Part shown: piece after piece, positions 6,303 through 14,266 of the stretch | Position numbering within the stretch: position 1 is the stretch's first letter | Layout: each line of letters opens with the position of its first letter | Origin: Prevotellaceae bacterium UBA1710 | GTDB lineage: Bacteria > Bacteroidota > Bacteroidia > Bacteroidales > Bacteroidaceae | Assembly (NCBI GenBank): GCA_002317355.1 | Contig: DCJC01000044.1 | Span: forward strand, 32,530 to 60,969 | Direction: 5' to 3' | Length of the DNA: 28,440 bases | Notes under the pieces: model-generated | What the model was told of the DNA's origin: nothing | Database searches by the model: none | The model's input: only the letters and a program-made list of their open reading frames with translations | Position numbers and translations under genes: made by a program

Positions 6303-7712
6303 TGATTGGCTTTTTGGCCAATTCACCATATACACCTTCTCCTTGCCTCGTGTTATGGCGGTGTAGAGCCAATGGATATAGTCGGGAGTGAGCATATCGT
6401 CGGTCATGTAGCCTTGGTCGATATAGACATGTGACCACTGGCCGCCTTGCGCCTTGTGGCAGGTTACGGCATAGGCGTATTTTATCTGGAGGGCATTGAA
6501 ATATTCATCCTCACGTATAGCCTTCATTCTGTCAGCCTTGCGTGGGATGTCGGCATAGTCTTCCTCGATAGCCTTGAAGAGAGCCGTGCTCTGTTCCTGT
6601 GTTAGTGCAGGCGCATCAGACTGCAGGGTATCGGTAAGAAGAATCGTGTCAAGTTCGAAATCATCATAGTCAGGAAAGCGAAGTGTGGCATCAGCGAAAT
6701 GGAAACCGTAGAGTTCACGGAAGTTGCGCACTCGCATCACTATAGCCTTATCGCCATTGGCAATGAAGGACGGACCGTTCTGTGATTCGTTTGACTTGGA
6801 GAGAGTGCGGTTCTTTACTACCATGATCTGGTCGCCACGCTCGAGAAGTTCTTCACGGTCAAGAACTTGTGCACGGATGCCATTGTTGTACATTGTAGCA
6901 TTCTTATTGCTTCGCGTAATGATTATCGTATCATCGATTCCCTTCCTTGAATAGCTGTCGGAGAGTGTATCGATGAGTTCGTTGCCCGACAGTCTTTCTA
7001 TATCATCAAAACCACGGAAACTAATCTTCGGTAGCTCTGTAGCATCTTCATGCTGAATGAGTTGGCGTATGTTCGTGGCGTTGTAGAGAATGCCCGACTG
7101 CTGACTCTGACGAAGCACCTCTGCAAGGTCGCACTCGAAGAGTGTGGCACCATAGCCGTAGAGGATTTCTGAGATGAGAGCTGGTGATTCGTCTTCACCA
7201 ACAGGAGGAAGCTGAGCGGTATCGCCGATGAGAAGCATTCGGCAGTTACGGCCAGAATACACGAATTCGACAAGATCATCGAGCAGACTACCGCTACCGA
7301 AGCCAGTCTCGCTCATGGAGAAAGAGGAAATCATGGATGCCTCGTCGATGACGAAAAGTGTGTCGGTGTGGAGGTTATCGTTGAGGTTGAAATCACCCAT
7401 CAATGCCTTCTGTCGATATATCTTCCTATGGATGGTAGAGGCTGGCATCGAACTGCTGATAGACAGCACTTTAGCCGCACGACCTGTCGGTGCCATGAGC
7501 ACAACCTTCTGGCGCAAGGAAGTGAGTGTCTGTACCATAGCAGCCACGAGAGAGGTCTTACCCGTTCCGGCACTTCCTCGCATGAGCATCATCGGCATAT
7601 CCTCTCGGGAAGCAAGGAACTTTCCGAAACATTGAAGCGCGTTCATCTGGTCGGATGTAGGTGTAAACCCAAACCTCTGGACGATAAGGGATATGAATTC
7701 GTGTATCTTCAC
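6297..7712 (-). CDS. RecD-like superfamily 1 DNA helicase
   Basis: This encodes 471 residues. An AAA_30-type N-terminus carries Walker A GSAGTGKTS (about 46-54), Walker B VIDEASM and RMLLIGDTAQLPPVG (motif III). A C-terminal UvrD_C_2-type block (YAYAVTCHKAQGGQWSHVYI) is followed by LYTAITRGKEKV. It should be an ATP-dependent 5'-3' DNA helicase of the RecD/TraA/Pif1 group, often annotated as exodeoxyribonuclease V subunit alpha in Bacteroidota. It lacks the long N-terminal domain of true RecD and is probably a stand-alone repair helicase. The start is GTG at 7712 (first residues M-K-I-H-E-F); an in-frame TAG lies directly upstream and the next Met comes only at residue 23. It diverges from the DUF3822 gene. 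Confidence 0.85.
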   Translation of the reverse strand: MKIHEFISLIVQRFGFTPTSDQMNALQCFGKFLASREDMPMMLMRGSAGTGKTSLVAAMVQTLTSLRQKVVLMAPTGRAAKVLSISSSMPASTIHRKIYRQKALMGDFNLNDNLHTDTLFVIDEASMISSFSMSETGFGSGSLLDDLVEFVYSGRNCRMLLIGDTAQLPPVGEDESPALISEILYGYGATLFECDLAEVLRQSQQSGILYNATNIRQLIQHEDATELPKISFRGFDDIERLSGNELIDTLSDSYSRKGIDDTIIITRSNKNATMYNNGIRAQVLDREELLERGDQIMVVKNRTLSKSNESQNGPSFIANGDKAIVMRVRNFRELYGFHFADATLRFPDYDDFELDTILLTDTLQSDAPALTQEQSTALFKAIEEDYADIPRKADRMKAIREDEYFNALQIKYAYAVTCHKAQGGQWSHVYIDQGYMTDDMLTPDYIHWLYTAITRGKEKVYMVNWPKSQSN

Positions 7713-7763
7713 CTAAATTCTTAAATTTTGAAAGAATTATTCTTTAATTACCGCTTTTTTTCT

Positions 7764-7771
7764 TAATTTTG
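7764..7771 (+). promoter_or_regulatory. -7 box of the DUF3822 gene
   Basis: TAATTTTG matches TAnnTTTG and lies 41 nt before ATG 7813. No good TTTG lies 19-20 bp upstream; the nearest is TTTA at 7743-7746. Confidence 0.45.
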
Positions 7772-7812
7772 CAGTGGCAAAGGTAAGAAATAATTTTTTG
7801 CTATGCAAAAAT

Positions 7813-8643
7813 ATGAGTGAGAATTTTGGTAAAAACATAACTGCACAGCCTTCTGTAAGACGCGGAATCGTTCCTCGTCTGGCTATTCGCGTTGGTTACG
7901 GCACAATGTCATTCTGTCTGCCAAACGCTGACGGAACGGTAGAGTATCAGCCTTACACGGTGAAGAGCGGTGTGTCGATGGCGGCAAATCTCAGAACGGC
8001 TTTCCGTGAGTCGGAACTCTTGAGAGGTCGTGATGATCGTGCATTGCTTTCTATCGTTAGTCCTGTGGTGCTTGTTCCTATCGATGAGTATATGGATCAG
8101 GAGAATTTCGATGTCGAGACTCTCTATAACCATACTTTCACAGGTAGGGAGCATGAGGCAAAGGTGGCAAGTGTTATACCAGATCTGAGTGCGGTGGCAG
8201 TCTTTGGTGTGAACAAAGACCTGAAGCTTGTCGTTGAGGATCACTTTGGCGATGTGAGGATTCAGAACGTGATGCAGCCGGTATGGACACATCTCTATCG
8301 TCGCAGTACCCTTGTTGGGCAACGCCGTAAGCTCTATGCCTATTTCCATGACAATAAGGTGGATGTGTTCTCGTTCCAGCAGCGCAGGTTCAGATTCTCC
8401 AATACCTTTGATGCCGTTCACGCTCATGATGCGCTCTATTATCTCCTGTTTGTGTGGAAACAGCTTGCCTTGAGCAATGAGGATGATGAGTTGCATCTTG
8501 TTGGTAGGAGCGAGCACATGGAGTGGCTCATCACTAAGCTGAAGTCTTATCTGCGAAGGGTTTATACTCTCAATCCTGTGGCAGATCTCAATCGTGCCCC
8601 TGCCTCGCTGATAGAGGGGATGGAGTATGATTTAATGATTTAG
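7813..8643 (+). CDS. DUF3822 family protein
   Basis: This encodes 276 residues from ATG 7813. Upstream in-frame codons overlap the promoter and give no better start. The sequence (RLAIRVGYGTMSFCLPNADG, LSAVAVFGVNKDLKLVVEDH, LYAYFHDNKVDVFSFQQRRF, DALYYLLFVWKQL) fits the Bacteroidota DUF3822 family, for which I recall an actin-like ATPase fold but no proven function. In this phylum the gene commonly sits next to rsmD, as I recall. Here a DUF559 gene between two inverted palindromic elements separates the two. The G of the TAG stop is also the first base of the element that follows. Confidence 0.85.
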   Translation: MSENFGKNITAQPSVRRGIVPRLAIRVGYGTMSFCLPNADGTVEYQPYTVKSGVSMAANLRTAFRESELLRGRDDRALLSIVSPVVLVPIDEYMDQENFDVETLYNHTFTGREHEAKVASVIPDLSAVAVFGVNKDLKLVVEDHFGDVRIQNVMQPVWTHLYRRSTLVGQRRKLYAYFHDNKVDVFSFQQRRFRFSNTFDAVHAHDALYYLLFVWKQLALSNEDDELHLVGRSEHMEWLITKLKSYLRRVYTLNPVADLNRAPASLIEGMEYDLMI

Positions 8644-8682
8644 ACCCACCCCCTTCCCCCTCCCATAAAGGGAGGGGAGTAG
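8643..8682 (+). repeat. GC-rich palindromic element, left arm
   Basis: GACCCACCCCCTTCCCCCTC, then CC, the ATAAA loop and GGGAGGGGAGTAG. It begins in the stop codon of the DUF3822 gene. Confidence 0.85.
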
Positions 8683-8748
8683 ATAGTAAGGTAAACGATA
8701 ATGGTTATCGGCAGAAGATAATAACGAAACGATAAAAAAAATGTGATT

Positions 8749-9129
8749 ATGGCATATAATGGAAAAATGACATACGCTTCACCTGATAGGTATGGGTTGT
8801 TGAAAGAATATGCCAGAAAGAACAGGAATAATATGACCTTAGGCGAGAAGGCATTGTGGTCGTCGTTGAGGCATAAGTTTCTTGGACATCGTTTTTATAG
8901 GCAATATATTATTGCTGATTATATCGTGGATTTCCTTTGCCATGAGGGTGGTGTCATAATTGAGGTGGATGGTGGCTATCACTCAGAACCTCGACAGACT
9001 GAGGATGATAAGCTCAGAACTCAGCGTCTTGAACAACTTGGATTTCACGTTCTTAGATTCTCTAATGAAGAAATTCTTGCAGATATTGAGGATGTGGAAG
9101 ATAGAATATTAAAATTTTTAGAACAATAA
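8749..9129 (+). CDS. DUF559 (Vsr-like) endonuclease-fold protein
   Basis: This encodes 126 residues from ATG 8749; a GTG two codons earlier is possible. It is complete for the family. The order is a helical N-terminus with LGEKALWSSLRH, then GHRFYRQYIIADYIVDFLC (Asp61), VIIEVDGGYHSE (Glu72, Asp74, His78), DDKLRTQRLEQLGFHVLRFS and a C-terminal helix. This is the DUF559 core, a PD-(D/E)XK-like relative of the Vsr mismatch endonuclease and of the EDxHD homing endonucleases. DNA cleavage is therefore likely, but the substrate is unknown. The gene has no partner methylase, so it is not a visible restriction system. It is framed by inverted GC-rich palindromes, which makes it a candidate for moving or maintaining them. 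That link is inference. Confidence 0.88.
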   Translation: MAYNGKMTYASPDRYGLLKEYARKNRNNMTLGEKALWSSLRHKFLGHRFYRQYIIADYIVDFLCHEGGVIIEVDGGYHSEPRQTEDDKLRTQRLEQLGFHVLRFSNEEILADIEDVEDRILKFLEQ

Positions 9130-9160
9130 AATAGCAAACCTCCTATAGCGAAAAAAGGTA

Positions 9161-9200
9161 ACTACTCCCCTCCCTTCATGGGAGGGGCTGGGGGTGGGTC
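9161..9200 (-). repeat. GC-rich palindromic element, right arm
   Basis: This is the reverse complement of the 8643 copy with a CCCAGCCCC variant at the centre-left. It ends 5 nt before the rsmD start codon, so the stem would sit where ribosomes bind. Confidence 0.85.
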
Positions 9201-9205
9201 TTCTT

Positions 9206-9757
9206 ATGAGAATAATTACAGGACAATATAAAGGCAGGCACTTTGATGTGCCAAGAAGCTTCAAGGCAAGACCGACAACGGATTTTGCCAAGGAGAATAT
9301 TTTTAATGTACTTAACGGCTACATTGATTTTGAGGGAATATCAGCCCTTGATCTCTTTGCCGGCACGGGTAGCATCTCTTTGGAAATGCTTTCAAGAGGT
9401 TGTGCTGATGTGACAAGTGTGGAACTTGATCGTGATCACTCAAACTTCATTCGTCAATGCTTGCAGAAGTTGGGCGATGACCGTTGCTCTCTCATCAAGG
9501 GGGATGTGTTCAGATTCCTGAAGTCATGCAGAAGGAAGTATGAATTCATCTTCGCTGACCCACCTTATGCCTTGCCTGATCTTCCAAAGATACCAGACTT
9601 GGTGCTTGGCACAGAGACAGGAAACTCATTGCTTTCAGAGGACGGCATCTTCGTCTTTGAACATGGTAAGCAGAATGATTTCTCACAGCATCCTTGCTTC
9701 GTGGAGCATAGGAGTTATGGAAGTGTGAATTTCAGTATATTCAGACCAAAGGATTGA
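9206..9757 (+). CDS. rsmD: 16S rRNA (guanine966-N2)-methyltransferase
   Basis: This encodes 183 residues from ATG 9206 (MRIITGQYKGRHFDVPRSFK). An earlier in-frame GTG is part of the palindromic element and was rejected. It methylates G966 of 16S rRNA from S-adenosylmethionine in the 30S particle. The class I methyltransferase motifs are present: ALDLFAGTGSISLEMLSRG (motif I), SVELDRD, and the catalytic FADPPYALPD. The N-terminal R-x-x-T-G-x-x-x-G and RPTTDFAKENIFN blocks are typical of RsmD. Its stop overlaps the dnaG start (TTGA), so the two are probably translationally coupled. Confidence 0.93.
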   Translation: MRIITGQYKGRHFDVPRSFKARPTTDFAKENIFNVLNGYIDFEGISALDLFAGTGSISLEMLSRGCADVTSVELDRDHSNFIRQCLQKLGDDRCSLIKGDVFRFLKSCRRKYEFIFADPPYALPDLPKIPDLVLGTETGNSLLSEDGIFVFEHGKQNDFSQHPCFVEHRSYGSVNFSIFRPKD

Positions 9758-11916
9758 TAGACAGATTAACCATAGAAAGAATCAAGGAAGCGGCTGACAT
9801 AGTGGATGTCGTTTCTGAATTTGTTAGTTTGAAGCGTTCAGGTTCAAACTACAAGGGATTGTGTCCTTTCCATAACGATAGGACGCCGTCTTTCTATGTG
9901 TCTCCTACACGTGGCACCTGCCATTGCTTCACCTGTGGTGAGGGAGGTGATTCTGTAGGCTTCTTGATGAAACATGAGCAGCTGACCTATCCAGAGGCTC
10001 TTCGTTGGTTGGCTCAGCGCTATGGAATAGAGATTGAGGAAAAACAACTCACGGATGAACAGCGTAAGCAACAGACAGAGCGTGAGGGAATGTTCATCAC
10101 CAATAACTGGGCGGCTGAGTACTATTCTGATATCTTGCATAATGATGTGGATGGTCGTGCTGTTGGTATGCAGTATTTCCGTCAGCGTGGTTTCAGGGAT
10201 GATATCATCAAGAAATTCCGATTGGGCTTTGCTCCTGCTGACAGATATGCTATGCCTCGTAAGGCAAAGGAGAAGGGATATAACCTCGCTTTCCTTGAGC
10301 AGACGGGATTGTGCTACAAAGATAACAAAGGTGAACTCGTAGATAGATTCTCTGGTCGTGCTATGTTCCCTTGGGTGAGTGTCAGCGGCAATGTGGTGGC
10401 ATTCGGTGGTCGTGTGCTCGACCAGCGTACCAAAGGCGTAAACCAAAAGTACGTCAATTCTCCTGATTCTCCTATCTATCACAAAGATCACGAACTCTAT
10501 GGTATCTATCAGGCAAAGAAGGCGATAGGCAAGGAAGACTTTGTCTTTATGGTGGAGGGATATACCGATGTAATCTCCATGCATCAATGTGGTATTGAGA
10601 ATGTTGTAGCAAATTCAGGTACCGCCCTTTCCGTTCATCAGATTCATCTTCTGCATCGTTTCACCTCTAATATAGTGTTGCTCTATGATGGTGATGATGC
10701 TGGTATTCATGCTGCACTTCGTGGTACTGATATGCTCCTTGCCGAGGGCATGAATGTGAAGGTGCTTCTTCTTCCAGATGGAGACGACCCAGATAGCTTT
10801 GCAAGAAAGCATTCGGCTGATGAGTTTCGTAAATACGTTGAAGAACATCAGACGGACTTCATCGAGTTCAAGACAAAGGTGATGCTTCAGGGCGTTACCG
10901 ATCCTATCAAGAGATCTGAGGCTATCAACTCCATAGTGAAGAGTGTCAGTATGATAACTGACCAGATTGTGCGTGCAACTTATATTAAGGAGTGTTCTTC
11001 GCGCCTTGGTATAAGTGAGCAGATTCTCATCACTACGATGAATAACTTCATTCGTAACTATCGTGATGAACAGCGCAAGGAAGAGGAACGCAATAACCGT
11101 GCCTTGCAAAGAGGGCAGGCACAACCAACTCAGGGACAAACGCAGACTGCAAATCCTCAGCCAAATGCAGGTCAAAATACAGCTCAGTCTGCACCTGCTA
11201 CTCAGCCTGCTTCTTCGAATGATCCATATGGAGATTTCCCACCTGATGATGCATTCCTGCCACCAGAGGCTTTCTCGCAGCCTTCACAACAAGGACAGGC
11301 TCCTCAGACTACTCAGCAATCTGCATACGTTCAGCAAGGCACAACAACCCAAACTGCAAGTACGGGTAGGGTAGGAGTTGTGCCTGGAGGTGATTTGTCC
11401 GTTCAGGAACTCCTTATTCAGTTTGTTATCCGACATGGTGAGGAGATTGTGCTGGAGAATGTTGAAACCGAAGATGGTGCAACAATTTCGTTGACCGTAG
11501 CAGAGCTAACACAAATCGATTTGTCAAATGATAATCTTACATTTGATAATCCATTATGTACGCAGATTCTTGAAGAGGCTGTAGCACATTCAAAAGAAGA
11601 GGGTTTCAAGGCTGAAGATTATTTTATAAGACATGCTGATTATGAGCTTAGTCAGTTGGCTATCAAGCTAACCGAAGATCCTATCCAGTTGACGAAATCC
11701 TATCAGATGTCGTATGACATTGATCGTTTGAAGGCACAGCTTGAGCATCTTCTGCTTGATGTTAGATTCGAGTTTGTGGAGAATAGAATAGCGTTTGTTC
11801 GTCAGGAGATGGGGCTAAATTCTGGTGACAGAGATAAATACATAAATCTAATCGCAGAATTTCAGCAATTGCAGAAGATGAGAATGGCTATTGCGAAGAA
11901 ACTTGGTCGCTCGTAA
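9754..11916 (+). CDS. dnaG: DNA primase
   Basis: This encodes 720 residues. It synthesises RNA primers at the replication fork. The zinc-binding domain uses Cys37, His40, Cys58 and Cys61 (CPFH ... CHCFTC). The catalytic core has RFSGRAMFPW, the toprim acidic residues Glu268 (MVEGYTDV) and Asp312/Asp314 (YDGDDAG). Residues about 446-548 form a Gln/Pro/Thr-rich unstructured linker (runs such as QPTQGQTQTANPQPNAGQ), and the last 170 residues form the DnaB-binding helical domain. The start is TTG 9754, overlapping the rsmD stop; the resulting N-terminus MIDRLTIERI fits the family, and no ATG or GTG does. The linker is longer and lower in complexity than in model DnaG proteins. Confidence 0.95.
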   Translation: MIDRLTIERIKEAADIVDVVSEFVSLKRSGSNYKGLCPFHNDRTPSFYVSPTRGTCHCFTCGEGGDSVGFLMKHEQLTYPEALRWLAQRYGIEIEEKQLTDEQRKQQTEREGMFITNNWAAEYYSDILHNDVDGRAVGMQYFRQRGFRDDIIKKFRLGFAPADRYAMPRKAKEKGYNLAFLEQTGLCYKDNKGELVDRFSGRAMFPWVSVSGNVVAFGGRVLDQRTKGVNQKYVNSPDSPIYHKDHELYGIYQAKKAIGKEDFVFMVEGYTDVISMHQCGIENVVANSGTALSVHQIHLLHRFTSNIVLLYDGDDAGIHAALRGTDMLLAEGMNVKVLLLPDGDDPDSFARKHSADEFRKYVEEHQTDFIEFKTKVMLQGVTDPIKRSEAINSIVKSVSMITDQIVRATYIKECSSRLGISEQILITTMNNFIRNYRDEQRKEEERNNRALQRGQAQPTQGQTQTANPQPNAGQNTAQSAPATQPASSNDPYGDFPPDDAFLPPEAFSQPSQQGQAPQTTQQSAYVQQGTTTQTASTGRVGVVPGGDLSVQELLIQFVIRHGEEIVLENVETEDGATISLTVAELTQIDLSNDNLTFDNPLCTQILEEAVAHSKEEGFKAEDYFIRHADYELSQLAIKLTEDPIQLTKSYQMSYDIDRLKAQLEHLLLDVRFEFVENRIAFVRQEMGLNSGDRDKYINLIAEFQQLQKMRMAIAKKLGRS

Positions 11917-12115
11917 AGAAACGTCTGAAAACGGAAAAATAGAACAATTTTGCCTTTGAAAACCCCTTCTAAAGACCTTTTTACTCCTATTTAGAAATGG
12001 GAGTCACAACGGAGTCATAACGGACTCATAACGGAGGCATATGGGAGGAACAGGAAAATCGAACAATTCCCACTTTGTCTTTTCAAGGTTTTATAATATA
12101 AGGAATAAGAATTTA
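11917..12115. repeat. Intergenic 11-bp tandem repeat
   Basis: Four 11-bp units lie head to tail at 12000-12043: GGAGTCACAAC, GGAGTCATAAC, GGACTCATAAC, GGAGGCATATG. Related words (GAAAAATAGAACAATT before, GGAAAATCGAACAATT after) flank them. No gene is seen between dnaG and pheS. Confidence 0.6.
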
Positions 12116-12152
12116 AAAGAGGTGTATCAATACGAATTTGATACACCTCTTT
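12116..12152. terminator. Bidirectional terminator between dnaG and pheS
   Basis: A perfect 15-bp stem (AAAGAGGTGTATCAA at 12116-12130 with its complement at 12138-12152) has A-rich and T-rich flanks on either side. An outer AAGGAATAA / TTATTCCCTT pairing extends it. It serves convergent dnaG and pheS. Confidence 0.85.
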
Positions 12153-12198
12153 GCGTATGTTATTCCCTTTGGAATAAACCTTATCGGGAAACGATTTC

Positions 12199-13239
12199 TT
12201 AGTTTGCAGCCTCGAATTCCTGAAGGAAACGTGTGTCGTTCTCAGAGAACATACGGAGGTCGGAAACGTGATACTTAAGGTTAGTGATACGCTCTACACC
12301 GAGACCGAATGCATAACCAGAGTAAACCTTAGAGTCGATACCGCAGAGCTCAAGCACGTTAGGATCAACCATACCACAACCGAGAATCTCTACCCAACCT
12401 GTATGCTTACAGAATCCGCAACCCTTACCGCCACAGATGTGACAAGAGATATCCATCTCGGCAGATGGCTCTGTGAATGGGAAGTAACTTGGACGGAGAC
12501 GAATCTGAGTGTCAGGACCGAACATCTCCTGAGCGAATGTCAGCATAACCTGCTTAAGGTCGGTGAATGAAACGTTCTTGTCGATGTAAAGACCCTCGAT
12601 CTGGTGGAAGAAGCAATGAGCACGTGCTGTGATTGCCTCATTACGGAATACACGTCCTGGGCAGATAACACGGATAGGAGGCTGTCCCTGCTCCATCACA
12701 CGAGCCTGTACGCTTGAAGTGTGTGAACGAAGAATGATATTCTTAGTAACATCGTTGAGAGGGCTCTGCTCTACGAAGAATGTGTCCTGCATATCGCGAG
12801 CTGGGTGATCAGCAGCGAAGTTCATCTTAGTGAACACGTGGAGGTCGTCCTCTACCTCTGGACCATCAGCCAATGTGAAGCCCATGCGCTGAAAAATCTC
12901 CACAATCTCATTCTTAACGATAGAGAGAGGGTGACGTGTACCGAGCTGGATTGGGTAAGGAGTACGGGTAAGGTCGAGGTCGTCAGCAATAGTCTCTGTT
13001 GTAGCAACCTGCTCCTTGAGTCCGTTGATCTTATCGAGTGCGAACTGCTTAAGTTCGTTGATCTTCATACCAAGCTCTTTCTTCTGGTCGGCAGCCACGT
13101 TACGGAAGTCTGCCATAAGAGCATTGAGCTCACCTTTCTTACTGAGATACTTCAGACGAAGAGCCTCGATTTCTTCTGCGTTGGAGGCTGTCAGCGCTTC
13201 CACTTCCTTGCGAAGTGCGTCTATTTTCTCTATTAACAT
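12199..13239 (-). CDS. pheS: Phenylalanine-tRNA ligase alpha subunit
   Basis: This encodes 346 residues, the usual length. It is the catalytic alpha subunit of the (alpha-beta)2 enzyme that charges tRNA-Phe. An N-terminal coiled coil (residues 1-80, IDALRKEVEALTASNAEEI) binds tRNA. The class II core follows: HPLSIVKNEIVEIFQRMGF, motif 2 VICPGRVFRNEAITARAHCF, and motif 3 region YAFGLGVERI. The insertion CHICGGKGCGFCKHTGW with four cysteines in two pairs is typical of this clade. pheT is not in the window. A -7 box (TAATTTTG, 13271-13264) lies about 25 nt upstream of ATG 13239. Confidence 0.96.
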   Translation of the reverse strand: MLIEKIDALRKEVEALTASNAEEIEALRLKYLSKKGELNALMADFRNVAADQKKELGMKINELKQFALDKINGLKEQVATTETIADDLDLTRTPYPIQLGTRHPLSIVKNEIVEIFQRMGFTLADGPEVEDDLHVFTKMNFAADHPARDMQDTFFVEQSPLNDVTKNIILRSHTSSVQARVMEQGQPPIRVICPGRVFRNEAITARAHCFFHQIEGLYIDKNVSFTDLKQVMLTFAQEMFGPDTQIRLRPSYFPFTEPSAEMDISCHICGGKGCGFCKHTGWVEILGCGMVDPNVLELCGIDSKVYSGYAFGLGVERITNLKYHVSDLRMFSENDTRFLQEFEAAN

Positions 13240-13263
13240 AGTGTCTTAAATCAAATTTGCGTG

Positions 13264-13271
13264 CAAAATTA
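13264..13271 (-). promoter_or_regulatory. -7 box of pheS
   Basis: TAATTTTG on the minus strand matches TAnnTTTG at a suitable distance from the start. No clear TTTG is found at -33. Confidence 0.45.
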
Positions 13272-13314
13272 ATATTTTTCTTGGAAAATAAGGAATAAAA
13301 TAAAAATAAATGTG

Positions 13315-13322
13315 TACATTTG
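13315..13322 (+). promoter_or_regulatory. -7 box of the DUF4348 lipoprotein gene
   Basis: TACATTTG matches TAnnTTTG and lies 21 nt before ATG 13344. It is divergent from the pheS box about 45 bp away. Confidence 0.45.
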
Positions 13323-13343
13323 CAGAGAAATTTTTATAACTTG

Positions 13344-14192
13344 ATGAGAAAAACTGTTTTTATAGTCTTTTTTGCATCTTTGATGATGCTCTTTGTCGGT
13401 ACAGGTTGTACTGACACAAAGACGATGTCGGCTGATTCAATCAGTATCGATTCGCTGCTAATTGATTCGCTCGGCACCGACTCTTTGGAGGCTTTGATTG
13501 AAGACGAACCAATGCCTAAGGCTGCAGACGAGTTGTTTGATGATTTCATCTTCAACTATGCCGCCAATCGTCGTCTTCAGACAGAGCGTACTGACTATCC
13601 TGTCAATCTGGATTCCTACGGCAAGGTGTCACAGGTTGAGAAAGGGAAATGGGGCATGGAGCATTTCTTCATGCGCCAGGGATACTATACTCTCATCTTT
13701 AACAGTGCTCGTCAGTTGGATGTCGTGAAAGATACAGCTATCAGTTGTGTCTATGTCGAGAAGATTTCTATTGCAAAGAATCAGGTAAAGAGATGGTTGT
13801 TTAATCGTGTTCTCGGTCTTTGGAAGATGCAGGGAGTTAAGATTATACCATTGGCAAAGCATGAGGATGCTCAATTCCTTAAGTTCTATTCTCATTTCGT
13901 AGCCGATTCTACTTTCAAGGCTGTTTCTATTGCAGAGTCAGTAAGTTTTTCAGGTCCAGATCCTGAGGATGACTTCTCTCGCATGAATGGAGAATTGATG
14001 GCCGAGCAGGTACCAATGTTCTTGCCTTGGTTGCCATCTGGCTCATTCTATAACATTCATTACGGCAAGGAGCCATATCAGGCTTCAAACACCCGAGTAT
14101 TCGTGATTCGTGGTATTGCCAATGGAATGGAGTCAGAACTTACTTTCGAAAGAAAGAAAAGTGGTTGGATGCTGACAAAGCTGAACACTTAA
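13344..14192 (+). CDS. DUF4348-type lipoprotein
   Basis: This encodes 282 residues from ATG 13344; a TTG eight codons upstream falls inside the -7 box. The lipoprotein signal MRKTVFIVFFASLMMLFVGT ends before Cys22 (VGTGC). Next is an Asp/Ser-rich spacer with repeated DSL words, then a globular domain of about 220 residues (FDDFIFNYAANRRLQTERTD, GYYTLIFNSARQ, VSFSGPDPEDDFSRMNGEL). This fits DUF4348, a Bacteroidota-only family without known function; the family call is from memory. It is probably anchored in a membrane facing the periplasm. Confidence 0.75.
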   Translation: MRKTVFIVFFASLMMLFVGTGCTDTKTMSADSISIDSLLIDSLGTDSLEALIEDEPMPKAADELFDDFIFNYAANRRLQTERTDYPVNLDSYGKVSQVEKGKWGMEHFFMRQGYYTLIFNSARQLDVVKDTAISCVYVEKISIAKNQVKRWLFNRVLGLWKMQGVKIIPLAKHEDAQFLKFYSHFVADSTFKAVSIAESVSFSGPDPEDDFSRMNGELMAEQVPMFLPWLPSGSFYNIHYGKEPYQASNTRVFVIRGIANGMESELTFERKKSGWMLTKLNT

Positions 14193-14266
14193 GAGATTGC
14201 AGAAATATTAAGGATAACAAAATAAGAGAGAAAATCGTCAAGTTAAAATCCAATAAGAGAAAAGAT

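Larger units (their letters stand above)
8643..9200 (+). mobile_element. Candidate composite element: inverted repeats framing a DUF559 gene
   Basis: The left arm at 8643-8682 starts GACCCACCCCC and ends GGGAGGGGAGTAG. The right arm at 9161-9200 is its reverse complement with few changes. Between them lie only a 6-bp perfect hairpin (CGATAA-TGG-TTATCG, 8696-8710) and the DUF559 gene. The left edge coincides with the DUF3822 stop codon and the right edge lies 5 nt from the rsmD start. No target-site duplication is visible. Mobility is inferred from the architecture and from a cargo-less counterpart at 20562-20697. Confidence 0.5.

Noticed and set aside
8643..8682. Palindromic elements as ordinary rho-independent terminators
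   Set aside because: The stems are strong but no T-tract follows (AGTAG does), several copies lie inside genes and others directly before start codons.
8749..9129. DUF559 gene as a Vsr mismatch-repair enzyme or part of a restriction system
   Set aside because: There is no cytosine methylase or specificity gene nearby, and the protein lacks the extra N-terminal zinc-binding part of Vsr.
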